Below are positions 1-12,800 of a DNA stretch of 64,000 nt, piece after piece. The stretch's first letter is position 1, and each line of letters begins with the position of its first letter. The stretch is taken from NCBI GenBank assembly GCA_032173965.1, contig JAVUNC010000019.1, positions 10,899,234 through 10,963,233 of the forward strand, written 5' to 3'. Both the position numbers and the translations under genes were made by a program. The DNA comes from Sitta carolinensis (Eukaryota > Chordata > Aves > Passeriformes > Sittidae). The notes below the pieces were generated by a model. That model did not search any database, was not told where the DNA came from, and saw only the letters and a list, made by a program, of their open reading frames with translations.

Positions 1-2552
1 TGAGGCTGTGAAATGCTTCATAGGAAATGAAGGGGTATTATAGGGTATATAGGTTTTGTCTTCTGTGCTTCATGCTTTATGATTTCCTATGTGAATGTCA
101 CTTAGGAATTGGGATAAGTCAAACCCGCTGCAATTTGCAGTAACAGAACCCTGCTCTGGATCCAGCAGCAGGGTAGATGTGCTACTGGTAACAAGCTGCT
201 GTCAGCCAGGATGCAGATGAGCCAAAATGTCTCTTATGGCAAGGAGAGGGAGGAATGCTGGTCGTCACCAAGGCTGTTGTGCTGCACACTGCCTTGTGTA
301 GTTTGGCTGAGGGACCTGAGACACAGCAGGTACTTGGTGCCTCTGCCCTAGATTTTTCCTTGGTGACCCCAGGAGGGTGCTGTCATGTTTTTTGGCCTTT
401 GCATCCTACTGTGTTGCACATCTTTGGCGCAGCTTGTTTTACTTGCCCGTCCCAGGTTGCAGCAGTTGCAGTGGCTGGAGGGCAGAGTGGCCAGAGTGTG
501 CTAGCAAGCCCTGAGTCCTCTGTCTCTCTTTCACGTGGGGAAGCTCTCAGAGCAGGCTGACGCTGGCTTTCCTCCCAGTCCATCTGTAATTGGCACACCT
601 ACCTGTCCTGATGCCCGATCTGCAGAGCCTGATGAACCTGCTGCTGTTCCAGTTCATTGCTCTGTTTGCTGGCAACAGGGACTTGGTTTCTGAAAGTGGA
701 GTAGGTCTCTCCTCCCCTCTGAGTGCATCACTGGTGTCTCATGCAAACACCACTTGAGGTTCGGGGAGGAGCTTTCTTTCAGGAAGCTATGGCATATTAT
801 AGGTGCTGTCTCACCGCTGGCACGCCATTTGTGTGCTCTTCCCTTGACACCTGCTTTGGCCACTACCCGAGATGAGCTCTGTGGATGGACACCCACCCCT
901 CTGATAAGATGGGCTTTTTTACAAGCTGCCCGAGTGTCCCGGTGTGCCGGGTTTGTAGTCCTGGCCGGCTGCCTTCTGCCCTCTAGCGGGAACGTGTTTT
1001 GGGAATAGGTGCTACTCCAGCGGTTGGCAGGGGTACTGGAGCATCGGGAGCGTCCCGTGCCTTGTGAGCCCCATAGAAATTCTGGCATCTTTCCACAAGC
1101 CCAGTCTCAGAGTTTAGTATCACCTTGAAGGGAAACCTGAGCTGTCAAAGTCAGGAAAAATATTGAAGGGCAGCTAAGCTGACACTAATGACGGCTTAGC
1201 CCACGTCTGTGCATCTAATAAAGGTGCTAGTGCTGACAAGGGTGCACAGAAGGCCGGTGCTGGGAAAGGTGGATGTGGATTTCTCCACTTGGAGAAATCA
1301 GTGCAAGTGTCCAGGGAAACAGTCTTGTTCAGAGAATGAGCTGCCACTCAGGAGTGATCGGTAAGCCAAGCACTGAACAGCCCAGAATATCAGCAGAAAA
1401 AGAGAGCATTTCATGGGCTTGACCCTTAACTTGGGGATAAGGACTGATTCTGAGCCTGGGACACAGGGTGGGGTCGGGCAGTGACTCTGTGTGAACGCTG
1501 AGCTTTTCCCCTGGCTTGTTCCAGCTGCAGCGGGCAACATGCCAAGAGGAGATTCTCCAGATGTTGCACATCAGCTGAAACAGTGCTTTATTATTTGGAT
1601 GAGATTTTCTTTGGACTAGCTTATAATAATGTTTATATATACTTTCGAAAAAAATTCTAGAACCTTATTTTTATACATGTATATTTATATAGGTAAGAGG
1701 TTGGTAAACATACAAATGATATTTGAAGACTTCCTCTGGAATGAGGAGGACCGTTGTAGTTCTTCTTAAGAAGATTTTATTCGTTCCATTAGTACATAGA
1801 GGGCATCACCTGTGACCCACTTTAGTGGTACATTCAGAGCAGCAGAAAGCCTTTTTGCTTTTCAAAACAATATTAGTTTTTTTAACTTGGGGAGCACTTT
1901 CATTTTCTACAAGGAGGAAGCTATGCAAAGAGTACTGCCCAAGCAGGAGATTGTTGCATAATGCTTTATACTACCCCTTCAGCAAAAAGGAAAGCAAAAA
2001 CTACCTTTTGTTATTGAAAAGAAAAAAAAAGGTACATAAGAAAATGCATTAATGTCCTCTTGCTGTGGTCTGCAGGAGGTAGAGGATTAGGTCCATTAAA
2101 TCTTCAGAGAATTTTGACACTTACTGCACTGCAATAAAAATATAAAATTGAGTGAATTGGTTCTTAGATAATACGTATGTGATTTGGTATAACAAATAAC
2201 GATGAGAATGCTTGTAAAGCAGATCCTATACATCTGTGTATCACTCTGGCAAAAAATGGGGACACAGTAAAGCTCTGGCCAGAATTCATCTGTATCAAAG
2301 TTAAAATGTTTAGGATTTATTTTGAGGAAGGGATAGTAAATGATAGACCCAAGGAGAATAGAGGCCATAATTAAGCTTCCATGTCTGGTTGCAAAAAGCA
2401 GATATGAGGATTTTTCAGAATTGTGGGATTTCATCGGCTATGGTTTCTTGGGTTAGGGGAATTGGCTAAGCCTCTGACAGAGGCAACCAATAATGAAATC
2501 ACAGAACTTGTTGCATGGGGCCAGAGAGGGAACAAGGTTTTAGAGCAATAAA

Positions 2553-2786
2553 ATGGTGTCTGTTCCTTCTCTCAGACTCCCAGATTATACAAATCCCTTC
2601 AATCTGTATGTACACAAAGATAGTGGAGTGATAATGCAGAAATTGGGACTGCACCACCAACCAGTTGCATATTATTCCACTCAACTTGATTCAGTTGCAT
2701 TGGGAAGACCAGCCTGTAGTGAATCACTGTCAGTAGCAGCAACAATATTGGAGAAAGCTGCCTCTTTATCCTGGGACATCCTATAG
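2553..2786 (+). mobile_element. Endogenous retrovirus pol fossil (RT connection/RNase H region)
   Basis: The plus-strand reading is stop-free for 77 codons and resembles the retroviral Pol segment joining reverse transcriptase to RNase H, of gammaretrovirus-like type. Visible motifs are LPDYTNPFNLYVH, QKLGLHHQPVAYYS and QLDSVALGRPACSE. Compared with intact elements it is internally shortened after LYVHKDSGV and ends at a stop soon after. No LTR, gag or env is visible next to it, and a CR1 fragment follows within 200 bp. It is an old, non-functional fragment in PACS intron sequence. The family was assigned by eye only. Confidence -1.
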
Positions 2787-2974
2787 TAGTCCATGTTCCA
2801 CCTGCACTGGAAATACATAGAGACTGTGCGGCCCAAGCTCTGTTGCCACAGTGGGTAATGTACATAGGTGTGAACTGATCTTCCTAATGGCATTTAACAT
2901 CATCTTAAAAGGATGCAACACCTTGAATTCAACAGGTCTCACACCTCTGCCTGATGGTTTGAAGCTCCACTTTG

Positions 2975-3449
2975 AATACTATGTTCAGTTTTGGGCCCCT
3001 CACTACACAAAAGACACTGAGGTGCTGGGGTATATATGGTGTTGGTGAAGGGTCTAGAGAATTAAGTTTATGAGGAGTGTTTGGCTTGGAGGAAAGGAGA
3101 CTCAGGGTGACCTTATTGCTCTTACAACTTCCTGAAAGGAGGTTGTACTGAGCTGGGGATTGGTCTGTTTGCACAGGTAGCAAATGACATGATAAAAGGA
3201 AATGGCATCAAGTTTCACCAGAGCAGGTTTAGATTGGATATTAGGAAAAAGTTCTTCACTGAAAGGGTGGAGAAGTGGTGGAATCAAGTGGTGAAATCAC
3301 CACCCCTGGAAGTATTCAGAAAACAAGTGGATGAGACACTTGTGTACATGGTTTACAAGGTTAGTGGTGAACATGGTGGTGCTTTGTTAATGGTTTGATT
3401 TGATCATCTTAGAGGTCTTTTCCAACTTTAACAATTCTATGATTCTCTG
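2975..3449 (+). mobile_element. CR1 LINE, 5'-truncated 3' end
   Basis: The sequence follows the avian CR1 3' region: a GTTCAGTTTTGGGCCCCTC block, a CTGAAAGGAGGTTGTA block, a GATTGGATATTAGGAAAAA block, then the GATCATCTTAGAGGTCTTTT terminus with the short ATTCTATGATTCT tail repeats. It is in plus orientation, severely 5'-truncated as is normal for CR1, and diverged. This is the best single indicator that the host is a bird or other sauropsid. Confidence -1.
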
Positions 3450-6400
3450 ATGGAGAATATCACCTGTATGATGCATGTTTCAAGTAAACCACAGACTGAT
3501 TTAACTGATGTTCTCTTATATTACCCAAATCTACTTCTTTTTGGAGATGTTTTGTCCTCCTACCTGCAAGGACAGCCTGCAAGGACACTGTGGTGAGCCA
3601 GATAAAAGCAATAGAAGCAGAACCACTCCTAGCAAGGATAAGTGCATAGGGAGCAGGTTTAGTAGCCTTGGCACATGTAGCACCCCCAGGGTAGAGGAGA
3701 AAGGAATTAACATCTCTATGGATTCCCTTTTTGGGGTGTGTCAGGCAGCAGGAATGTTATGGAAAGAATGGGGATTCTTCCCATCAACAGGACAGAGTAT
3801 CTATTCCTTGGAGAAGAAATATTCAGTTTGTTAGAATTAGTATGGTTACTTGTGGTCCTGGATGGTCAGACAGGAAAGCTTCCTTAACAAAAATAAGCCA
3901 CTGTGTGTCCTCTGTGACCTCTTGATTGGATGCTTTTGCAAACAACCGCTGGAGGCAGTGCTTTGCTGCTGGCACTGAATTTCACAAAATGCATGTTTTA
4001 AGAGCTTTCCTTTTCAAGATAACTGCAGGCCAGCTTGGTGAAAGCATTGTAAGTGTTTCAATCAAACTTCAGAGCAAAAGCTCCAAATTCATCATGTAGT
4101 GAGGGAAAGGGAGCATTTTTTAAGGTAATAATGGGGAACAGTGAGTACTGCTCACCAATAAATGGCCAGGAGAAGTGAGTGTAGGAGTACTGAGGTTCCA
4201 GGAGGCTGTCAGACTGCCCTGTTGGAGCTCGTTTTCCTTATTGCTGTCAGTCATTGTTGCTATCACAATTTTACACAGTCGTATTTATCACAAGTCAGGG
4301 TAGCAGTTGTCCCTGCAGCAGTTCCATAGCTCAAGAACTGTTGCTACTTGTTCTGTTTAATTATAGGAGCAAGTAAATCCAGACTTATAATTTGACTACC
4401 AAAAAGTGATTTTCAGGGATCCCACTGTGATCAGTTTTGGACAAAACCATGGAGTAGTTGCTGTGAGATTTGGCTGAAATATTCAGAGCAGCATCTGATC
4501 ACTGTGGATCGATCCTGTCCTGTAGATATCTGCAGAGATTAATGTGAGACCCTCTGCTGCCCTGTACACTCTCATCTCTTATGTAAATCTGGGTGATGCA
4601 GGGATTGGTTAAGTAACAGATCAAAAGAGGATCATCAAGGACAGCCAAGCTGCTTAAAAATTGTGTGCTCTTGTGCTGCAAGTACACTCAGACTCTAGAA
4701 CATGGATGTTAATCCCTGTGGGAAGGGTCGTGGTATTTTGGAAAGCACTGTTTTGAGAAGGATTGAAGCTGCAGGGTGCAAACTATACCTTTGAGTACCT
4801 TATGTCTTTGAGTGCTGCAGGGTGGAAGCGGGGAACCACCCTCTGGCATGTGGAAATTAAATGGGGCAGACTACAGCCTCTATCACTGTGTAAAATAGGT
4901 CTTGAAAGCTGAAGAGGGATAGAAAGAGAAGAGTGCTGTATCAGAGATGAAAGAGCTGCCCAAGTGGGCAGAGCTGACCAGTAGGCATTCATTCTTCCCC
5001 TGGAAAAAATACCATACTGCCTCAGAGCATGAAAAGCTAATGAGTGAATTAGTTTTGGATAAGGAGTGTGTTTCTACAGTGAGAACAACTGCCAGGTAGA
5101 GTTATAACCTTTCTGCATCCTCCAATTTAGACTGAATGTCCTTATATAAGTTTCAATCTTTAAGGGATAACTTTTCCTTGCAGGTAACTACTGTGCCTAA
5201 ATTAGTGCTGCAAGGAAAATTTGAATATATAATACTGTCCTTGCCTTAGGTGTTCAAGCCTCATTTCTCTCTGTGGCTTGTCTAGCGACAGTCACAATTA
5301 GCTCTGCCTAGTGGTGGTTGTTAGCTAAGCTTAGTCTGTTTGCAAGCTTTCCTTTAGTACATCAGATGGAGTTGCTGTACCCCTTTTTTGGGCGAGAACT
5401 CAGGCCCCCCCTCTCTGCCTGATAGGTGCCTCTGTCTTTGGCCGTGCTCCCTGCCACTCACCCCTGACCATGCCTTTTCTGGGGAGGAAGAAGCCTGCCT
5501 CAGGCAATAAGAGTCTCAGAGGGGAAGAGTGGACAGAGATAGGACCACTTATCGTAGTGCTGGGGTGCAGAATACTAGAGCTTAGGGTCTGTGCTCTGGG
5601 CTTTGGCTGAAAGAATCTGGCAAACAAGTGTGCAGAGTTTCCCTGCACACACAGCTTCCTGACTTCTGTTCTCCACCAGGAGGGACCAGAACATGAAGGG
5701 CAGAGCAGTAGGGTTGCAGTCACAGTCCAGGTAACCTTCTGCACAAGCTGAAATTATTTTAGAAGGGAGGACAGGGATGTGGTAGGAGGTGAATGCTTGC
5801 TAAGCTCTAAGCCTGTCTTACGGTTTGGCTCTGTCCTTCCCTTTTTACTGTTGTTCCATCTCTGGGATTGTTCTACACTGCTGCTGTACAGCAGCGTAGC
5901 AAGAGTAGTTTATTTCCTTTAAAAATAAATAAAGCAGACCTTCAGAGAGCACAGTGTGTCAGACAGGAAGATATTTGGTAGTAGCCAAATCTGTTCTCCA
6001 GGGAGGGTGGCCTGACTCTCAGGTCCAGCATGCTGATATCCACAGATGTCCTAGGAACCAGAGTCTGCAGCAACACAGCCATAGAGCACAGAGGGTAATT
6101 TGCAAAACATCAGCATGCTCTTACTGCTGGTAAAGTGTCTGGCTTTACTCCATGACACAGAGTTCCTTGCAAGTAGTCTCCATGAGAGTCCTGCTGAAAG
6201 CTCCTAGGCAGGAGATTGGAGTGGCGGGCTGTCTCACTGGCACTGACTATTCCTTCAAACAGCAGAAGTAGCTCTTCTCAGTTAAACTCAGGATCCTTCT
6301 AGCTTTTTCCTGGAAGTGCCACTTACCATGCTCCCCGGGATTTGAGCTTGTCAGGGTGGCTGAAGCTGTATGAAGCCTCCTGTGGGGCTGCTTCCCAAGT

Positions 6401-6834
6401 CAGCTCTGTGTGGTACCCTGCAACAGAAGAGCTGAGTTGTGATGTCTGCATGAGAACATCTGCCTTAACTAAGTCCAGGATAAGAGTGGATTTAAGTACT
6501 TTGGTTTATAAATAAACAGTGCTGTGGCCAAGGTAGATTGAAGCAGAGCTGGCAACAGCCCTGCTTGGGCAGGGATATCTTTACCACATGGCCTGCTGTT
6601 GGACTTCCTGTTGCATGCTAATCCCTTAAGCCTGCTTTAGCTCTGATAATTTTCCTTCTTTCCTTTTTTCCCCGATGGGCTGTGTCCATGGTGCATGAAT
6701 GCCATCGTTCCTAGGCCAAGCTTGTGCCTGTGGCTGGGCCAAGCATCCAGGCTGCCTTCTGAGCACCTGGTACCATGTGGCAGGGCTCCAGGGATGGTGG
6801 TGCCTGAATGTGTCCCATTCTCTCTGTCTTACAG
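3450..6834. other. Intronic stretch without recognised genes
   Basis: Both strands were read; only short accidental open frames are seen. An acceptor with a pyrimidine tract at 6821-6834 introduces the first PACS exon. No repeat family was recognised with confidence. Confidence -1.
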
Positions 6835-9800
6835 GCTCTGCAGTCTGCGCCTGAAGAAACTCACGGTGCTGAAAGAGCTGGATAAAGAGCTGAGCTCTGT
6901 GCTTATCGCTGTGAAGATTCAGGTAGGCTTCTCTCCTTCCTGCTGCCTGATGGCAGCAAGCCAAGCCCATCCTTGTGCCCTCTGTGAAGTGCTGGTCTGC
7001 ATGTCCCTTGCCTAGTTGCCAACCAATCCCTCTGTCTCAGTTAGCATGCTCAGAGGGATTTTGGCTCTCAGTCAGGTGGGAATGATGCTCCAGGGGCAGC
7101 AGAAAGGTACCTGGTGCTGCCTTGTATCGGGAACGAATTTGGTTAGACCCTGGGACAGAGTCTGTCATGCCTCCCTGCCTGCCTCTGCCAAGGCCCTCCT
7201 CTCAAACTGCTGTTTGGCATTCGTCATCTCGCTGTTCCCTTTAGAGGGTCTGTGCTGGATGGTTTCCAGCAGTGCTTCCGTCCAGATCACTCCCTGGAGA
7301 GTGAAGGGTGGGAAGAGATGGGTGCAAGTCATCAGCATTCTCTGTGAATAATATTCTGCTGACATTTGTATCCTGTCTGATCTCACAGTTGCCTCTAATA
7401 TTGCTTCCCTTTCCCTGTGCATCCCTGCTAGGCCTGATGCCTCTACTGTGAACCAGGCAGAAGGGAGGGGAGAGGATCTTTGTCACCAAGGGGTCAGGAA
7501 TTTGCCACCATCCTGATATGTGTGATCCCTCCACCCTCTCTGCAGCTGGTGGTGGAGAGATGGGTCTCTGGGGGTGCAGGCACATCATTTCCACCTGCCA
7601 AAGCACAGCGTGGAAACAATGCATCTTGAGTATGCTGTCCTGGCCACAGCTTCCCTGACCCAGCTAGGGTGCTGGTGTCCTTCCTTCGTTCTTGTCAGCT
7701 GGCACGAAAGCAGCTGATCCCGTTGAAAGCACCGTGGGTCGGCAGCTCAGCAGCTTTGTGCTCCCACAGAGCTCTTTGTGCCACACGCATTAGGATCCAA
7801 ATCCTGGATTAATGCTGGAAGCTGCAGTATTAGTGGAGCTGGAGTTTGCCTTCATGGCAGACCTGATTCACTTGCACAAAAGAAAATGAAAGCAAAACAT
7901 ATGAAACCTGGGGCAGGGAGTGAGGCGGCTGTGGTCTGCACACTATGGGTCAGTGTCCCAGTCTGCTGGCCTTTCCATCACTGTGTATGGTGTCATTCAG
8001 GGTAGCTGAAAGCCCTGGGACTCCTGAGTCATGTGCCCCTTTGGTGCAGGCAAGGAAACAACCTGGGCAGCAGAGAGCTGCTTGACTGGCCCTTGGAAAT
8101 GTGGAAGCAATCAAGGCTGGGCCACAGCTGACATGCTGCAAATGTGGGTTGGTCTGTGGAAGAGATTGCACAGTGGATCTCTAGCTTTTTCAAACAGACC
8201 ACCCCCATCCCTACCCTGGGCCAGTCTTGCTCCCTGATGGCAAAAGAAATTAATAGGCCTCAACAGTTTGAAGCCCCAGGGGCTCCTTGCTACAGGGCTC
8301 CTTTTCCTGTTAGGGAATGGAGGCTGCATTCAGGGATTTAATTTAAATATGGTCACTTCCTCTCTGCATGGCCACGTAGCTGTGGCTGCATGCTGGTGTA
8401 GGCTCCCTGCAAAGCTGAAGAAAACAAGGAGAATGCTTTTGCCCACATTACCCCATGGCGCAGCATTCCTTGTGGGAGTGGGTTGAGTTGGTGTGCCTCC
8501 CCAGGCTGCTTCCACCTGCCTGACCAGCCGCCTTGGCAGGGTTTGGGACTGCTGGAATGCAGATGGAGGCTGTAGGCAGCTTCAGCACAGTGTGCCTACA
8601 GAGTGGCCTCAGATGGATCCATTCCTCCTGCTCCTCTCCTAGGTAACAGATGAGTCACACTACTAAGAAACTGTTTGAAGGCTTTCCAGTGAGCATTCTA
8701 TCTTTTGGATGGAAACAGATGATGCATGTAATTTATAAACAACCTGCAAATTCCCAAGGGGGCAGCGGGGGACTAGAGGAAAGGAGAGTTATATTTCTCT
8801 CATTTCAGTGTTAGTTCTGTTAGGGTTAGAAAGTTGCTTCTCTGAAGGGCAGGTTGCATGGAAATGAAGCTCTAACCCTGCCTCAGTGGGGATGCCACCC
8901 AGGCAATAGCTCCATTGCTGGAGACAGTCTGCTTAAACAATATTTGTGACACAAAGGACAGTGTAAACCTGTCCAGAACTCCTGATCTCCTTCTCACAGT
9001 GCCCTTCTGGTCTTAAAAGACAGGTTCCAAGGGTGCCATGTGCTGCTACGTGCTCCTTCATCTGAAAATACCACTCTCAAGGGGAACTTGATATGTGTAC
9101 AGAACTTACCCTTTTCCCAGAAGTGATTTGAATATATAATGTTCCATGGATTTGAGTGAGATAAAATCTTAACTACTGTGAAAAAGGGGATTTGCTCTCA
9201 TTCACTTGAGTGAGTGTATTTTAAACCTTTATACCTCATTGTTTGTTTTAACAGACTGGAGACATCATAGAGCATTTCCTTCTGTGTGTTGTTCAGCATG
9301 GCACTAAGAGATTTGGATGTGCTGGCTCAGCTCCATAAAGCTGCAGATTCCTGCCTTGATATCACAACTGATTATGGCATGAAGGGAAACACAGTGTTCC
9401 CTCTCGGCAGAGAGACTGTAGTTCATGAACACCCTGTCTTGAGCCATGAATAGAGAAAACAATCAAAGAAAGAAAGAAGAAAACAAGCCCTAGCACTCCC
9501 AGAACTTTCAGCTCCTGTGACAGGTGCTGTGGATGCAGATCTTCCTGCATCTGCCTGCAGGATACAGCTGGTGACTTAGATGCTGTAGAGAGATATTGAC
9601 AGTCAATGTGTAGCAGACAAGAGTATGTGCTATGAAAGAGGCCATGCTAAAAAGGTTGTTTACCTCTGCCAGCCTGCCTGCTGCTCCAGCCCTGCTCCCT
9701 GAAGGAACTAGGATTTTTTTGGTCTTTCTTGCTATGCAGTTTTCTGTTTATGCCTCACTCGTGCTTTGTTTCTTATCTCTTTGTAACCACTTGTAGTATT

Positions 9801-12800
9801 TTTCACTCCTGCCTGAGAAATCCTAGGTAAATCCTAAATTTGTTTATTATATTAATGGCCTGTTTCCTCCCAAAATGCACCTTCAGCTTCATTCTCATTA
9901 GTGTTTTGCTGTGTGCCTAGTCTAGTGCTTATATTAGTTCTGTCATTTTCCAGATGTGGTATGCTGTTCTAGCCTCAACCCTCTTATAAACCAGAGCAAT
10001 CAGGACAGATTTACACCTGACATTTGGGATTGTACCTTGAAAACCAGACCTGGGCATCATGTACCTTTGTATTGTAGTGAAAGCTCCTTAGGTAGTATAA
10101 ACCTGTGAGCACCACTTGTCCCTATTGCTTTTGCCTTCCTTGACTCTCTGTCATCCACGATTTTCACTGTAACTGTCTGTTAGTAAGTTTTTCTGTAGTA
10201 CTCATAGGGATACTCAACTGTTCTGCAGAGAAATTGGTCTGTACCTTAAGTAATGTCAGGCAAGAACAGCTGAGTTAATCAGGTGCTCAGTGCCATGTCC
10301 AGTTGAGGTTTGAATTTCTCAAAGGATGGTGTATCCTCAGTATTTCTGTCCTTGTCCCTGCACCGTGATAATGAAGCAGCCTCTGTCACAGTCCTTGCAA
10401 TGCCATGGATGTGCACTGGCATTTCGCTGAGGGATTGGATTCACCTAGGATTGAGGCTGGGCATGTAACTTCCATAGTGGTAAATGACAGCAAGGCACAG
10501 GACAGCGGTGTTTATGAAACTGTCACTTCCTGGACACACCACTCAGGATATCTTCACCTTTTCTTTGCCATAAGTCCTTCCCCAGAAATAGCATCTTCAG
10601 GAAGAGTAATTGCACTTCTACTTGTGTTTTAATGTAAGAATGAATCTTTGGTGGATAATTTCTCTGCAACAAAGAGCAAATGGTAAATGTGCTAAAGTAA
10701 ATGGTTACTGTCATTGTGACTGCCTGTCATCTGTATCAGTGAAGAGTTCAGGAAAGGTCAGTGTGTTCTTGGCCAGGAAAGCTCACAGATGGTAAAGGGG
10801 ATGAGCTCCACCTCTTCTTTTCTGTTTTAGGAGGACCTTTTGCAGCAAAGCCTTGCTCCTGGCGCAATCTCTGGGAACAGCATTGCAAATAGCTTTTGGG
10901 AGGATCTGTGGGTTGTGCCATCCTGCAGCCAAGAGGGCCTGGTGCATGCAAACATCATTTTTCTGCCTCCAAGTTATTCAGTATTTCTATCAGAAACCAA
11001 GACATAGAGATAGTAGAGATCAGGCAGAGTTAAGGTAGAGTCAGAGTGGGAACATGATTAGAGTGCCTCTATTACTCCCCTGCTGGTAAAAAACATTTCT
11101 GTATGTAGAGAGATAAACTGTTGCCTGAGGAAAAGACTAGGATAGTTTTCTGAGACATAAGCTGAGCAAGCAGGAGGGCCCCTGTTCTCCTGGACATGTT
11201 GCCAGCTGTGCTTAGACAGGGATCTGCACTGGGCCTGGCTGCTTGGGGCAGAGATGTCTCCAGGACCTATCCATTTCCTGGCCAGGCAGTGAGTTGGAAC
11301 CCTTTCCTTTGCCCTGCAGGGCTCCCTCTGGCTCTAGGAGTGTCCCTCCACAGCAGGGGACTGGTACTCCAGGTGTAGAGAGCCAGATTAAGCAGAGCAG
11401 ATGCTCCCTGGCAGGTGGGCAAGAAGGGGCCTCTGGCAGCTCAGGGATACTGCAGGCTTTTACAAAGTGTTGATAGGCATGTGCAAGGTGGCTCTGCAAG
11501 GTGGAACAGAACAGAGTCAATGCATTCTCTCTTTCCTTATAGACTGTGAACATCTTGTGTGTGTGATGCAGGGGAGTCTGTGGTTGAGCTCAATGTGTGT
11601 GTCTGCCTATCTTGTAGGGTTCAAAGCGAGTCCTGAGGTCAAATGAATACGTCCTCCCGCCTGGGGCCTGATGGAGACTGAGCTGGAGCTGACCTTCTCA
11701 CTGCAGGTACCTGGTGTTGCCTGGTCCCCTGCGCTCCCTTACCTGCCATTTTTCAGCAAGCACTATCTTAGGGCTAAGTGTTAAAGGCACAAACTCTGTG
11801 GAGGGGCCTGCTGCAGTTGACCAGCTGCTCCATTGCTCCAGGATTTGTTTTGCTGGGCATTGGGATTTGGAGGATGATAGATAGGTGCAGGTAGCCTTTG
11901 AGGGGTACCTCAAAGCTCAGCAGGTCAGGTCCTGCTGTACATCAGCATTGAGGAAGTTTGCTACCTGTGTGTCATGCTGAGCCTTGCCCTCATGCTGCCA
12001 TCTTCTGTGTGCTTCCCTTCCCCAGTACCCACACTTCCTCAAGAGAGATGGCAACAAACTACAGATCATGCTGCAGCGGAGGAAGAGATACAAGAACCGC
12101 ACCATCCTAGGCTACAAGACCCTGGCAGTGGGAATCATTAACATGGCTGAGGTACAGGGTGCTGAGAACAGAGGGGAGTCCCACATGGCCTTCCTGTGCC
12201 AGCAGTGGGCAGGGAACTGAGCTGCTTGGCAGGGTCTCATTGCTTGTTGGCTGGCTATAATATAGAGAGGGTGGGCTGTCAGTTGCCATTGTGTCACCCT
12301 ATCAGGAAGCTTGTCTGTCTGTCTGACTAGGTCATGCAGCACCCAACGGATGGCGGACAGCTCCTGGGCCTCCACAGCAACATGAAGGATGTGAACATTC
12401 GAGTAGCTGAAATCAGCATCTACTCTCTGTCCAGTCAGCCCATTGACCATGAGGATGGGAACGTCCCCTCAGGCCCTAAAATCAAAGCTTCAGGTGTGTT
12501 TAGTGCTCAGACCTGCAGGCAGACGTTTGGGACACTGGTTACGGAGCGTGTCCCCCAGCACTGCCAGGGATGCCAGTCCTTTCACTGGGGCCATGACAGG
12601 CATCATTCTTAGCTGGGGCATTTGCACTGTCTGCTTTCAGATCGCTCCCCTGACATTGATAATTACTCTGAAGAAGATGATGACAGCTTCTCCTCAGAGC
12701 AGGAAGGCAGTGATGATGCTGTGCAGGGTCAGGTAAGGGAGGCCTGGCAAGATGCCTTACGTTCTGGTCCTGTTTCTGGGGCAAGAGTCAGACATTGAGG

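Larger units (their letters stand above)
1..6834 (+). other. Left end of the window: PACS intron 1 (presumed)
   Basis: No conserved coding exon was recognised between 1 and 6834. The first PACS exon seen starts at 6835 with a split Arg codon, so upstream sequence is most simply the 3' part of a long first intron, which is usual for PACS genes. The stretch holds the ERV pol fossil at 2553-2786, a CR1 LINE tail at about 2975-3449, and AT-rich sequence at about 1580-1700. Nothing else could be assigned. Confidence -1.
6835..12493 (+). other. PACS exons encoding the furin-binding region
   Basis: Four exons: 6835-6922, 11618-11706, 12026-12151 and 12331-12493. The first begins with the last base of an Arg codon ([10 protein letters not shown]), matching the known PACS boundary after exon 1. 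The second encodes [16 protein letters not shown] then [13 protein letters not shown], but the two halves are in different frames because the exon is 89 bp instead of the expected 90. The third (42 codons) and fourth (54 codons plus one base) are intact and carry the cargo- and adaptor-binding core. All introns here are GT-AG. The 4.7 kb intron 6923-11617 and the intron 11707-12025 contain no further recognised exon. Confidence -1.
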
